Positions 37,435 through 50,163 of a stretch of 64,000 bases of DNA are shown here, in pieces. The first letter of the stretch is position 1; the number at the start of each line of letters is the position of its first letter. Origin of the DNA: Pristionchus mayeri (taxonomy: Eukaryota > Nematoda > Chromadorea > Rhabditida > Neodiplogasteridae); contig BTRK01000005.1 of NCBI GenBank assembly GCA_036245805.1, positions 3,100,001 to 3,164,000 on the forward strand. The letters run 5' to 3'. The translations under genes were made by a program, and so were the position numbers. The notes under the pieces were generated by a model. That model searched no databases and had not been told where the DNA came from. It was given only the letters and a program-made list of their open reading frames with translations.

Positions 37435-38699
37435 TTAGGTTGGTCATAAAGTTTTGCGCGATTTTGGATCCCAACTTTGAGTTCGCATAGTTTATTTTGC
37501 TCAAATGGCCACTTGTAGTCCTGATGTCGATATATAGGGACATGTTCGACCTTTAGCATTTTATCGTTGAACTAGTGTGATCATCTCTACTATTCGAGAA
37601 ATCAAGGTCTACGTAACTTTGAATATTTCAGAAAAAATAATATTTTATTTAAAGTTGCTGTCTTCGCAGAGAATTTTTTAGATGGAGGCTCACAAAGTGT
37701 ATTAAATAGCACTCGGCGTGCACTACCTAGTTTCAAAAAGAGCGAGCTGCTGAATTCGTTATAGGTTTCGTACAGGTCAATGAATCACGGACAATTAGAA
37801 AAACCAAAGTTCTTTCGAACAAATCACCTGTTTCAAGGATTGACGAGGATGACCTCTACCTATGGGCGCTGTCATCATTACTTACTCGGTTTTCTATCAC
37901 ATCAATATTTAAGAGCCCAGTTATCTCTCTCATCTAAAAAAGTGACATTTGTACCTCAATTATTTTTCAATGCAAACATCGAAAAACTTGATATGGAGTG
38001 TCTTCAAGCAGGGCTCACCATAGAAAAAGTAGCGAACTCCACAATATTCCTAAATAATGAGTGATAGGGCAAGGGTTATTCATTAATTTAAACAGAAAAG
38101 TTCCGCCTTCCAAACCACATGGCTAGCACAAAAAAGCCTAAAGTGTGTATTTCGATGTTCTAAATTGGGCACCTAAAATCCGAAGAACCATGTTCGGAAA
38201 TGTAGATCCCCATTCACTCCCAAAGGAAATAATGACTTGTACTAGTAAAGTATTTCACATTCATGAATAATTGAAATCTCAAGATCTGTCGGCATAGATA
38301 TAGTACTCCAAAACTTATCTTGACAAGTGTAGTGAAAACCCAAAAAAAGGATTTACGCGCTTATTTCTAATGGGCCCTTTGTGGCATATGAGTCTCAACA
38401 TCACCAGTACGATATATGCCCATCATACTTTACTAATGTGGTTTAGATTGGGTCCTGTCTCCGTTCTAAATGAAAATCTAATCCTTTGAATAGTCAGGTC
38501 GTTGATCAACCACATGAAGTTTGGTGAATCACCGTATTCTTTCCCCTGATCGGACAGATCTATGATAGTGTGCGCTAAAGAGAGTATAACAGCCCCTATC
38601 TACCACAAAAAGATGTAAGTTGATTGGATAACAATGAACGATTGTAGATGCCACAAAGCACTTTAGTCAAAATCGCGCAAAACTTTATGACCAACCTGA
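37435..38699. mobile_element. Mariner-TIR element, about 1.27 kb (copy 1)
   Basis: TTAGGTTGGTCATAAAGTTT is mirrored at the right end by aactttatgaccaacctga; both ends are bordered by TA. The copy at 52403-53666 has the same length and similar interior. The interior has no recognisable DD34D transposase in any frame, only scattered similarity between the two copies. It is either a heavily decayed mariner or a non-autonomous relative. Confidence 0.75.
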
Positions 38700-38850
38700 T
38701 AGATACACTGGTATTTTCCGAAAAAAATAACCAAATTGCAGGTAATGGCCTTTGTACGATTTGTTTAAACATTTGAAACCTCTCCGAGAGTGACTCGTTA
38801 CCTGTTTTGATGTCAATCACTTCGAGTAATTTCGTCGGAATGGTATGGTT

Positions 38851-39999
38851 TAGTGTTGCGCTGGCGATCTTTCAGTTCAAAAAGTTCGACCAGCCAGCTC
38901 AAAGTGATCGACGAGGAATGTGATCGATCACTTTGTGGATAAAGTGATCGATCAGATTTGGATAGATCGTTTTGAATCCTAAAACGATCGATCGGATTCG
39001 GAGAGTTTCTTGTTGTTTTCGAAAGTGATCGATCACTTTTCAAAAGATCGTATTTCGAAAAATGTTCAATTAGATCGGATTCATCGATCTAGATCATTTT
39101 GATCGAGATGTTATTGCTATTCAGATTCAGAGAATTCTGATAAGTTTCAGAAATTTTTAACATACAAATGGCTTCTTTCCAATCGATGCGAATGCCAGCA
39201 AAATCTTTCCTTATCAAAATGTCCTCGGCTCACAGTCAATTAGCGATAACTCGGTTATGACTTGATATCAAAGATGCCGGTCAAAAATCGATCGGTAGGT
39301 CAAGGTCAAGACTAGGTACCGTACCCAATCAATTGTACATTACTACAGATACCGTATACCGCTACCGGAACCCCAATCGATCATACAGTACCATCAGATT
39401 CCTGGTACCATGACCGATCGATTATGCACTACCCACGTGACTACCGTAACCCAGTTCCGTGGGTCAGATCCAGTTCCTTGGGTCAAACATTTTTCTAAAA
39501 ATTCAAAATCGATAGTAAAATTATTTTAAACATTGTACATTGCATAAATTTATTATACATTTACATTCATGTGCATTACATTTATTTACATTGCGGCGTT
39601 GTCAATAAGGCATAATCAGGAAGCTCCTTCTGCGTTCTGATTTTGCTGGCATTCAAATCGATTGGAAAGAATCCATTTGTAAGTTAAACATTTCTGAAAC
39701 TTATCAGAATTCTCTTTGAATCTAAATAGCAATAACATCTCGATCAAAATGATCTAGATCGATGAAACCGATCTAATTGAACATTTTTCGAAATGTGATC
39801 TTTTGAAAAGTGATCGATCATTTTCGAAAACAAAAACAAAGTCTCTGAATCTGATCGATCGTTTTATGTTTCAAAACGATCTCTCCAAATCTGATCGATC
39901 ACTTTCCCCACAAAGTGATCGATCACATTCCTCGTCGATCACTTTGACCTGAGCGGTGGAAGATCACTTTTCACTTTTTAGATCACTTGCGCAACACTA
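38851..39999. mobile_element. GATC-rich foldback element, about 1.15 kb
   Basis: Terminal TAGTGTTGCGC mirrors GCGCAACACTA. The arms (38880-39260 and 39620-39990) pair over several hundred bases and are dense in the self-complementary word GATCGATC (for example agtgatcgatcactt). The central 39280-39510 is unique and rich in GGTACC-like words. No protein-coding frame. Likely a hAT-type or other foldback MITE. Confidence 0.75.
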
Positions 40000-41158
40000 G
40001 TATGATTCAAAATCAACAATAACTGTTCGCGCAATTAATCAAATCACGTAACAACTCTGTACTAGATATCTAGTGTACTATTAAGATTGGTATTTCCAAA
40101 TACAGAAAAATACTCGATTGTATGAACTACAATATATCATATGTAATTACGAAGAACACTGTAATTGATTTAGTGAAATAAACACCGGGAAATCCACCTG
40201 TTTTCGGTCTTCACCTGCAAATCACTGATTACGATTATCTTTCTGATTACGATTATCTTTCTATAATTTATAATTTCCCATTATCCGTATTTGTCGAATC
40301 GCTGGCTCTAGGTAAGATGATAGAAACGTTCAAAGTAGGTTCCCAAAGTGTCGAAAATGATTCTATGAAAGCAGAAGGGTTCATTTGTTAGTTATCATCC
40401 AGTATGTTATCATCCGACCTTGTGCTGAATCGCTTTTCAGCACTTTATTGTTCAGGTTTTAAGTGACAAGCTCATAAAACAGGAGTGAAGCAGTCCCTGT
40501 ACTAATACACATCTCACTTCCTTTTTTCTAACATTGCTTACTCACTTATCCGTTGACTTGAAATCGTAGTATCGTATTATGGTGGGAGATTTCCCGGGAA
40601 ATACTACTTTACTAATTTATGCTTACTAATCTATGCTTCTAAAACGATACGAGCGAAAATTGACATTATTTATTACTCCTCCAACTAGTGAATCAAGTTA
40701 GCTGAGGGAGTTATGAAAGAACCTCGCATTTTAAGATTTTGAATACTGAATTCGTTATAACAATTTTGTGCCTTACCTCGAATTGCGCATTTGAAGAGTG
40801 ATATTATCCATCTCTTACGCATTCATTGAACTCATTCGTGATATTAGGATGGCCATTCGTAGAATGATGATGATTTTAAGACCTCTTAAAGTGACCGACC
40901 TTTCTTAAGAAGCACATCATGGTATGATAGCTCGTTCATTATGTCCGTTTACCATTATTCGATCCATTCTTTTATACGATCTCTTACTGGTTCTCTTATT
41001 GGAAAATTATCATTGCATTTTCGGGGAGGCGTCAGGTGTACTAAGTATAACAAACGGCGCATCAGCTGTTGAGCGCATTTGAAATGTTCCCGAAAAGGCA
41101 ACGAAAATTGCCCAATAAGAGAACTCTAGTGTTAGGAGTTATGCATTTCAGGATTCGA
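40000..41158. other. Upstream region of Str-type receptor
   Basis: AT-rich; no gene, RNA or repeat recognised. It presumably holds the promoter of the receptor starting at 41159, but I could not define any element beyond the spliced-leader-type acceptor directly before the ATG. Confidence 0.4.
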
Positions 41159-43464
41159 ATGTCGTCATCAGTTCACACAGGGTTTTACACCGATCCTCAT
41201 CATCCGATTCTGCATGGAGTTACTGCAACAGTGGCACTCTTTTCCAATTCGCTATTGATATTTGTCGTCAAAACTACAGACGCTAAACGCATTGGTAAGC
41301 TTCATATAAAACTAAAATCACTAACATGCGCAAAACTGCAATCACTAGTTGATAAAACTAAAATAGCTAGTATACACGAACTAAAATTATATACTCAAAT
41401 TATATATTATAATTCAGGATATTATCGCTACGTGCTTGCCTTCTTCGCTATTTGTAACATCATCACCATTATCGTGCACATTTGGGTTGAAGGGGTAAGC
41501 CAAATTGTCTAACGGTAGTGAATAGTGCAAACACCTTTGCAGTTATGTCATATGACTTCCTCCGGATTTGTCTTCTTTCCCAGACACCCAGGAAGGATCA
41601 TACACGGAGGTTATTTCACTCAAATAGTCATAGTCATCACATTTATCAAACATATACTTAAATTAACAATTTTTCAGTAGCCATGCCAACCGTGTATAGT
41701 CTCATCTTCGTTGTTACTTTCTTTCAAACATATCTCATTCTTGCTTACCACTTCGTGTATCGATACAAAACTGCAACACGGTAAGAATTTTTAAAAAAAG
41801 CCATCGAATCGACCGCGGGTGTAAAATTCAAATTTGGCCGCTTCTGAGAAATGCGGCGGATGATGTACTTGAGTTGGCTTCCGATTTTTTAGTGTGAAAA
41901 TGGCACGTCTCCGCCATTTTTAAATGAACTTTCAGGGCAATGAAATGCAGATAAATTTCTCACGTCGTTCCCTATGGTCAACTTTTAGGTATACAGGATC
42001 GTTTACCGAAACATGGACGAGAACACATTGGCTTGCAATCGCAGTCACCGTATACCTCTTTTACATTGACAGCTCCGTAACAACTGGAGTTCTTGGAATG
42101 ACGCCGAACGATAAAATCAGGTTTATATCGACCTTTTTATCTATCTTTATAAATTTGTTTGTATACGTTTTTGGAAGATTTGTATTTGCCAGGCAGTTAG
42201 TGCCGGATGAAATACGGCAAATCTACGGAATCGACCTCCACGATCCACACACGGGATTTATTATACTGGCAGTGAGGGTAAGTATCCGAGTTCATATTTA
42301 AAAAAAATCACGCACTCCTCATTTATCATACTCTTTCGTCTCTCTAATCGGCGAGAGAGGCGAGGGTGAAGAGTGCCTGAAACTGTACACACTAATGGTT
42401 CATATTTTATTACAAAACACATTTTATCAGCATTTTATCATTTTATCAGTATGGTATCTTGTTTCAGAAAATGGATGCCGTTACTAATGCTACAATATGG
42501 AATGTTGATTCGTGCATTTCTATGGCAATTTCTGCAGTACTTATAAGCGGAACCGGATCAGTAATTCTGTACTGTATCTGCAAAACTACCGCTGCTTTAA
42601 GGTATTCGTTATGCGATATGAACTTATCCAATGAGATTTACTAATTATAAAATGGCTTGATATTTGCAAATCGTCGCAACATTTCAATTATTTTTGCTTA
42701 AAATAATACGACGAAGTCTCTGCAGTTCCCCGGGCACAAAGTTGTCTGCCGCGACAAGACACATGCAGAGACAACTGTTTCATGCGCTTCTGATACAGGT
42801 TCATATAGCAGCGCTTCATTCGTTGTATAGTAACATTTATTCAAAAATATAATTTTATGAATGCTTACTTATTATTATTATTATTATTTATCCACCAGGC
42901 AGTAGTGCTCATTAGTGCAGTAAGTTAATTAATGCCTACACAGGCAAGCATTCCGGCAGTTTTCTCCTACACTCCACTCATGATATTCATGCTTTTCGGA
43001 GCCATAACTGGTAAGTGATGAGTTGGAATAAATGTTTTATGGTGCGAATTTTCGAAGAAAATACTGAACATTTTTTTTAATGACCGTCGTTTATGTAATG
43101 CTCACTCGGCACTAGGCCGGATGAGAACTATGACGTCATGATATATCAAAGGTGGCATTAAGTCATAGTTCTCATCCAGCCAACTGCTCTTAGTCAGGCA
43201 TGGATCACATTCGGACCACCTAGAGTTGTCGATTCTTGGCGACTGGAAAATCCCTTGGCATGGATGCACCTTTGCACCTTTACAGGCATCTCGCTCGGAA
43301 CATCCGGCAACATTCTCGCCCTGTCCACTGTCATCTTCCCTTGCATTGATTCATTCTTCGTGTTATATTTTATTCGTAACTACCGGGTGGCAGTGATTAA
43401 ACTTTTCCGATTACCCAACAACAAAATCGCCCCTCGACCTAGATCAGAGATGGATTATCATTAA
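41159..43464 (+). CDS. 7TM chemoreceptor, Str-superfamily
   Basis: Ten exons: 41159-41294, 41418-41494, 41543-41609, 41678-41780, 41989-42120, 42193-42277, 42468-42601, 42726-42798, 42944-43010 and 43286-43464; 350 residues, all joins in frame. TM1 'HGVTATVALFSNSLLIFVV', then 'KRIGYYRYVLAFFAICNII' (the Str-type IG.Y.y.L junction into TM2), 'YLILAYHFVYRY' after TM3, 'TRTHWLAIAVTVYLFY' (TM4), 'HMQRQLFHALLIQ' before TM6, and 'FPCIDSFFVLYFIRNYRVAV' (TM7 and end), all family marks of Str/Srj receptors. The ATG lies seven bases after the acceptor gcatttcag. Intron 3 has a weak donor (GTTATT). A CRE hairpin MITE sits in intron 9. The inverted paralogue at 50209-53683 confirms each exon edge. Expected role: chemosensory GPCR; ligand unknown. 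Confidence 0.85.
43109..43186. mobile_element. CRE hairpin MITE, about 78 bp
   Basis: Inverted repeat starting GCACTAGGCCGGATGAGAAC, containing TGACGTCA near the centre, inserted in intron 9 of the Str-type receptor. Same family as the tandem copies at 63724-64000. Confidence 0.7.
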
Positions 43465-44162
43465 AATGTAAAACAATACATAAATAAGAATTGATATTCA
43501 CGAAATACATACAAGAAAGTCAGATCTCAATAGTCATACGGAATCCGCCCCATTCCACAAGCATAGGTATTTATCCATGATTTTATGTGAACAATAAATG
43601 TATAAGTATTACATATTTCACAGGTTTTGTCAATTGCATTGTTTTGTAACCGCATGACAAGAATCTATGGTATTTGAATCATTTCATCGGAATATATGGT
43701 TCACAAATATGCGCAACACAACTGTGACATAGTTATTCACTAATACACAAATGCCGATTTCCGGTTTTGAATTTTACGTTGCTTGAGGATATTCATAATC
43801 AATTTGCATCCGAGAATGATAGTTGACAGTAAGAGGAGTACGATGGCAAGTCGATACCTGTAGTTTTCAGAGATCAATCGATACTCAATTGAGTGGCATA
43901 CTTGGCCATATTATCAGTGTTCGATAATCCACATTCTCGATATCTATTGGCGTGTACGGATGCATTGCCTGTGATGGCTTCTCTTAGTGCTATCCTCTCT
44001 CTGCCCTCCCCGAAGTTCATTAACATTTTACACCTGCCGCGATACTAAATGACAGAAAAAAATGAGAAAGTGCGGGAACGCTAGAATGAATTATGCGCCA
44101 AGTTCTCTCGTTTTACCATGAACTCCATTTAGTTGAGTGGCAGGTGTCACGGTAATTATGGG

Positions 44163-45878
44163 TATGTATTAGGATTGGCAATACGAGGGAAGGTTACCAG
44201 CTCGTTATCCCCCTCCTGTTATTTAGCAATCAGAGGAGGGGAGGCGTAACGAGCTCGTGACAACGGGGGTACGACATTTCCGCAACGGAGTGCCGTTTGC
44301 TTGAGAGTTGGGATAGCAAGTTGGGAGTTCTTGCGTTGTTACCAGTATGTGCTCCCATACCTTTGCATATACAGTTCTTCTTACCATGTGATTGAGTTTC
44401 AACGTATAGGGGTTCTTGGAAATCCATAAACCATGAACCCCGGGTCGTTGATTTGGAGTAAAACTCAATATCGCCTGGTAACGAAATTTATATATGTTTA
44501 CAGTATCGCCGGAAAGTATTCGGCAGCTTATTCTTTTCGTCATAGTTTTTGAACCACTGCATATGTTTCGCTAAAAACTGGACTGGTAAAACCAAATCTA
44601 ATGGGGAACAATCTACTGTAATTATGAGCTTATGCAAATTTCTCGCTCTTGCGTAGTGATGACGCAATCAAACACTACTTTTTCGAAAAATCATATTTCT
44701 TATACGACAATTTCCATACCCCTCAAATTTCTTGGGTATTGAGACATTCATTAAGACTACCCAGAAAACAATTTTCAAGTTGCTGCGAGCTTGCATCTCG
44801 TTGCTGCAGTTGCTGCAATTTTGATGCTGAAAACGCATAACACGAAAAAGTCACTTTTCTGATGACCTGACTTTGGGCGATTACCATTTCAAGAGAATAT
44901 TAGCATAAACTGTGGCTCCTGGGCAGGAAGTTGTAAAAACCATCAAAAAATAGATTCCCAACTTTTGGTAGACCTGGCATCACTCTCCGGGCCGTAGCGA
45001 ACGATCTACGGACGCGCGCCGCAATCGAAAGGTACGATATCTCTTCCCGCCACTCTCTCACCACTCTCTCGTTGTGTAGGGAAATGACGTGCGCGCGAAC
45101 GGAGCGCGCGTCCGTAGATCGTTCGCTACGGCCCGGAGAGTGATGCCAGGTTACCAAAAGTTGGGAAACGATTTTTTGATGGTTTTTACAACTTCCTGCC
45201 TAGGAGCCACATTTTATGCTAATGTTCTCTTGAAATGGTAATCGCCCAAAGTCAGGTCATCAGAAAAAGTGACTTTTTCGTGCCCTGAGGGCAAATGAAG
45301 GCCGATTGATACCCTTTCAGGCCTTTCAGGATCGTCTAGGATCATGATTACGATCAGTTTCGTGCTTCGGACGAGCTTCTAGCTTCCCTAGAAGCTGAGT
45401 TATGCGTTTTCAGCATCAAACTTGCAGCAACTGTAGCAACGAGATGCAAGCTCGCAGCAACTTGAAAATTGTTTTCTGGGTAGTCTTAGTGAATGTCTCA
45501 ATACCCTAGAAATTTGAGCTGTAGGGAAATTTTCGTATAAGAAATATGATTTTTCGAAAAAGTAGTGTTTGATTGCGTCATCACTACGCAAGAGCGAGAA
45601 ATTTGCATAAGCTCATAATTACAGTAGATTGTTCCCCATTAGATTTGATTTTGCCAATCCAATTTTAAGCGAAACATATGCAGTGGTTCAAAAACTATGA
45701 CGAAAAGAATAAGCTGCCGAATACTTTCCGGCGATGGGAGCGCATACTGGTAACAATGCTACAACTCCCAAGTTGCTACGCCAACTCTCAAGCGAACGGC
45801 GCTCCGTTGCGGAAATGTCGGTTGCGGAAATGTCGTACCCCCGTGACAACCCCTCGTATTAGCAGCCTTAGTATGTAT
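44163..45878. mobile_element. Foldback element, about 1.72 kb
   Basis: The two halves are inverted copies of each other over most of their length: the left arm from 44163 (gtatgtattaggattggcaa) pairs with the right arm ending 45878, and the innermost arms (cgtagcgaacgatctacgga / its complement at about 45115-45130) are nearly perfect. Centre near 45040. Open frames in the arms are mirror images and show no transposase. Its right end overlaps the 3' end of the acid phosphatase gene. Confidence 0.8.
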
Positions 45879-48255
45879 GGGTTGACCATACGAGGTTCGT
45901 CTGATCTCTCCGAGAATCTAATGACCTCTTGATAAATGTGTTAAAATCGTATTCGTATCTGTGCACCTCTAAGAGTGTGTCCAGAGTACAAGGGGATGGG
46001 CAGCTGGTGATCTCTCGATGGTACACCTCCGATGAGTCCGTGCCATTTTTGTGGTACAACTGCAGTTTCCATAATTTGAACTCGTATTTTCACGAACCAT
46101 AATGAAGTGTCGTATGAAGCTTTGTATCGACAAGCATTATGTATATTGGTAATGATCACTTTCCCTCTTCTTGCCTACCTCCACTACATAAAATTCGCCA
46201 CGCTGGTGCAATTCAATTGCTATCAGTGTTGAGTATTGAGGGATGATTCTGGCTGGGAAGATGCCGAAGGTCGCAAGTACAGCGGAAAGTGTCGAGTCGT
46301 GCTGGAATCTTTTTTTTTCAAAACTAACAATTAATAATTAAACATAGAATTGGTTCAAAGATAAATAGAGTGAACCTGTGAAGGGAAACACAACATGCAT
46401 TCATCAACTAGATCATTGCAAGCGCACTCACAGCCGAGTAAGCATACATTTTCAGCTTTTCCAGTTTCCTTCCCTTTTCTGATTAAACCGGTCGAGCATT
46501 TCTCGCATAACAGGCCCTGCAATATGCCGGATCTGCTATCCACGTTCACTTTTTAGCTCTGCGAGTGAGATATTCATGATACCATAATGACAAATTCATG
46601 CTAATCGAGCAACATTATTGCTATATCCTACCTGCTCTGAGTCTTCTGATAGCACGAGTGCTGAAGGACAATCTTAAGGAGTCCTCGACTGTTCTTTCGA
46701 TTGACTGCCACAGTGTTTCGTTCATCCACGCTGGCCATTTGTGGGTAGAGTTATGGCAGCGCTCAAATTGAATCGTATGTATAAACTCAAATTTGTGAAC
46801 AGTAATAGTGCGAGTGCTCCTCGTGAGAATCATTGACATATTTTAGCCTTTCATAAAAGTACCTCTGTAAAGAGCGTATCTCGAATGGCCCCGATTCCTC
46901 TGAAACTCAAATCAGCTTTTCCCGTCTGTTCGGAAAGAAGTCTGCAAAAGTCAGGCTGTTTGCGTTGATGCCTTCCTCTTACTAATTGAAAAATAGCGTT
47001 ATTTGTTTAATATCTCACTTGAGAAGGTCCACATTCTCACGCTTCCCTTGCATTTCTCGAGTCCATTTTGAAAATAACTCTGATTCTTCTTCCTCGGCTG
47101 TCGGGCACTTACTCTCCATGCGAAGCTGATGACAACATAACCATATTTATATTTCTCACGCAAGATTTAGGTTATGTATTTTTTAAATTATGTGTGCTAC
47201 TCTGCTACACTCTCAGTAACGATTACATAAGATCGCCAATTTCTCACACAATTCATTTGTTCGACTAACCCTATCCATAGCCTGGGGCACAGTGTGCACG
47301 GAGATTGGTTGCAAACCAACCAATGGAGGGTTCAAATTGGTCGTCTTGCAAAGGAGGGAAGAGCCCGGCAAGAGCTGCTTGTGCTGACATTAACGTACGA
47401 TTGTAGTCGGATGAGCGGATGTAGACCTGAAGAAGGAAATCAAAGATATCATGTAGATAATACTGCATCATTTCGCATTGGTTCTTGTTTTTACACTATT
47501 TAGATATGACACATCAAAGAAAATGGACAATCATCATCACTGGGCACCCACAGCGTCTTTGTTCCACGTTTCTCCCAAGAACTTTCCATATCTTGCTCTT
47601 ATCCACTGTCCCAATCGATACTGCTGCGTCATTCCAACTTTGGTTAGCTCGCCTAGTCCTGAAAAAAGGAAATACGTCATCAAAATTTTGTTTTTGACTA
47701 TCTACTCTCTTCTTTTGAATCTTTCTCTCCATCTCTCGTGAGCGATAGAGAGAAGTAGAGATAAGTCGATTGATACAATTTTTCACGTGAACATACGTCA
47801 GCACATACCTTCCGGCCACGATTCCTCCTTGTTCTCAGTGTCAGTCGGAATGAGACGGATGGGCGTTCGATCGCCATGCCTCCACAACTGCACAGAAATC
47901 AATCTTCACTTTCAGATATGAAAACAGGCTCCGTGATATTGTTACATAGCCACAAAAAAACTCAAATCATGGAGATTGTAAACTTGATTCAAAACAATGA
48001 GAGGCGGAGAGAGGTAGAATCACAAAATGGTGAAAATATAGTGCATACCAGTTGCACGAATTGAAGCGTGTCCGTATTAGCCTCGCCTTCTACCCGAGTC
48101 GGGTTTCCCTCATTTATCAATTGGCAAGAAATGAATCGATACGGAGTTAGAATCAGGAGGAAGGGGAAGAGGAGCAACATGAATATCATGAATAAACATA
48201 GTGTTGGAGAGAAGAAAAGCGATGATATTATGATGACACGCGTGCGAAAGTTCAT
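45868..48255 (-). CDS. Histidine acid phosphatase, possibly frameshifted
   Basis: Ten exons: 48049-48255, 47809-47887, 47552-47658, 47270-47426, 47019-47125, 46863-46941, 46632-46761, 46432-46516, 46179-46301 and 45868-46080; about 428 residues. The catalytic 'RHGDRTP' opens exon 2 after 'LQFVQL', and the catalytic 'HD' opens exon 9 after 'YAYSA'. Also seen: '[12 protein letters not shown]', '[20 protein letters not shown]', '[10 protein letters not shown]', 'WPAWMNETL'. This is the branch-2 histidine phosphatase fold, hydrolysing phosphomonoesters in secreted or lysosomal/gut-lumen compartments. A hydrophobic N-terminal stretch (residues 7-43) suggests membrane entry. Two one-base lesions break the frame: an extra base near 47312 and a missing A in an A-run near 46458. 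They may be sequence errors or early decay. The exon 3 donor (GTGGGT) is weak. The stop TAA at 45868 lies inside a foldback. Confidence 0.75.
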
Positions 48256-48448
48256 GTTACTAGTATTTGTTTGACACTCGGATAGTTGTATAGTCGGAAT
48301 ATTGCGAAGCTTCAATCATCCAAAACTGATAATGTTATTGTATGCTATGCTGTGCTTATCCTGGTCTTACATAGAACGCGTTTTAATGTATCAAAAAAAC
48401 TCTCACATTTCCCAACATAATGCATTTATACATGATTGTATGCTATAA

Positions 48449-50163
48449 CACAGGTATCACGAGTCAGTGAAGCAAAACTAGCCCCTTCGTGAACGATTTT
48501 TTTCAAAGATTTTTAATATTAGCCATATATTGATGGTGTAAGGTACTAAGGACAAGAAATCGAAGGAACCAGGTTATTTGTCCCAGAGCCGGCTTTTAGA
48601 CATTTTCCGGTTTTACTACCGGCTATGCTGTATTTCAGTCCGCAGAAGAGCTACAGGGATCGCGGAGGTCTTAAAAAATCGGGGAAAATATGACAAATAA
48701 CTTTACTGTTGACAACTTTCTGTTTGGACCAAAACTGATAGTTCTGGGATCGAAAAACCGCATTTTGAATTGAAAAATAAATATTTTCCGTATCACGCAG
48801 TAGAAACGCAGAGGGTTTTATTGCGGAATATGAAAGTCTAATCTCTCAAGTGTCTTAGAAAAAAATATGAAGGAAAAATTTTATACCGTATTTTTTGATA
48901 ATCGCGGTTAAAGGTGAGGCTCCGAGGTGACGAATTGGAAATATTTGAAATATTCTACATTTTACGTTGCACTTCGACCAGCTTTATGCTGTTTCATTTT
49001 GTATAACACGGTATATATCGAAAACTGTTCAAAGGAGATCGGATTCAGTAGTTCACAAAATTCGATTTTCAAAACTCGGATTTTGGCATGTTTAGGGGAA
49101 TGTAAAATGTCTTTATCAAAGTGAACATCCATTGCTCATGTGCTGAGGTTCAAGTACAGTAGGCAGTCTATCAACGTTCATAGAACTCGGCCCTTGCAAT
49201 CACTCAAAACATCTAGATATTCACAATCGAATTTACGAAAATGAAAGATCCGAAAAACAAAACAAATCGATTCTACCCAGATTTCGCGAAAATCGATCAG
49301 ATTTGGACATCAAAATTCATTTTATGACCATAACAGTATGAATTCTCAATGAACACAATTATATTGCTTGTTTCTGGAAAAAAATATTTCCATCTCATTG
49401 AAACAATAAAAAATATCAAATGGGGTGTGTTGTGCAAATCATTGTGTTTGATGACTTATGCGGTGTAAAAACGAATTTTGATGTTCAAATCTGATCGATT
49501 TTCGCGAAATCTGGGTAGAATCGATTTGTTTTGTTTTTCGGATCTTTCATTTTCGTAAATTCGATTGTGAATATCTAGATGTTTTGAGTGATTGCAAGGG
49601 CCGAGTTCTATGAATTTTGATAGACCGCCTACTGTACTTGAACCTCAGCATATGACCAATGGATGTTCAATTTTCAAATATTTCCAATTCGTCACCTCGG
49701 AGCCTCACCTTTAACCGCGATTATCAAAAAATACGGTATAAAATTTTTCCTTCATATTTTTTTCTAAGACACTTCTGAGATTAGACTTTCATATTCCGCA
49801 ATAAAAACCTCTGCGTTTTTACTGCGTGATACGGAAAATATTTATTTTTCAATTCAAAATGCGGTTTTTCGATCCCAGAACTATCAGTTTTGGTTCAAAC
49901 AGAAAGTTGTCAACAGTAAAGTTATTTGTCATATTTTTCCCGATTTTTTAAGACCTCCGCCATCCCTGTAGCTCTTCAGCGGACTGAAATACATTATAGT
50001 CGGCAGAAAAACCGGAAAATGTCTAAAAGCCGGCTCTGGGACAAATAACCTGGTTCCTTCGATTTCTTGTCCTTAGTACCTTATACCATCAATATATGGC
50101 TAATATTAAAAATCTTTGAAAAAAATCGTTCATGGCTTCCTCCACCGACTCGTGATACCTGTG
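48449..50163. mobile_element. Foldback element, about 1.72 kb (CACAGG ends)
   Basis: Ends CACAGGTATCACGAGTC and (complement) CTCGTGATACCTGTG. Arms of about 800 bp pair almost perfectly, for example gaaggaaccaggttatttgt at about 48562 with acaaataacctggttccttc at about 50041. Centre at about 49306 with a short unpaired loop region. No protein. A related fragment may occur at 190-285. It separates the acid phosphatase from the dead Str receptor. Confidence 0.85.

Noticed and set aside
44223..45932. Paired open frames (44649-44840 plus and 45400-45591 minus) with near-identical translations
   Set aside because: They are the two arms of the foldback read inward; not independent genes.
47290..47345. 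tRNA-like look: a gattggttgcaaaccaacc stem-loop followed by ggttcaaatt
   Set aside because: No acceptor stem or D-arm, and the stretch is the coding exon 4 of the acid phosphatase on the minus strand.
47989..48315. Upstream methionine at 48315 as start of the acid phosphatase
   Set aside because: The 20 residues it would add before MNFRTRV are polar and would hide the hydrophobic leader; the start at 48255 is preferred, though not proven.
49440..50130. Possible genes in open frames of the 48.4-50.2 kb region
   Set aside because: The region is one self-complementary foldback; frames are mirror images and carry no domain.
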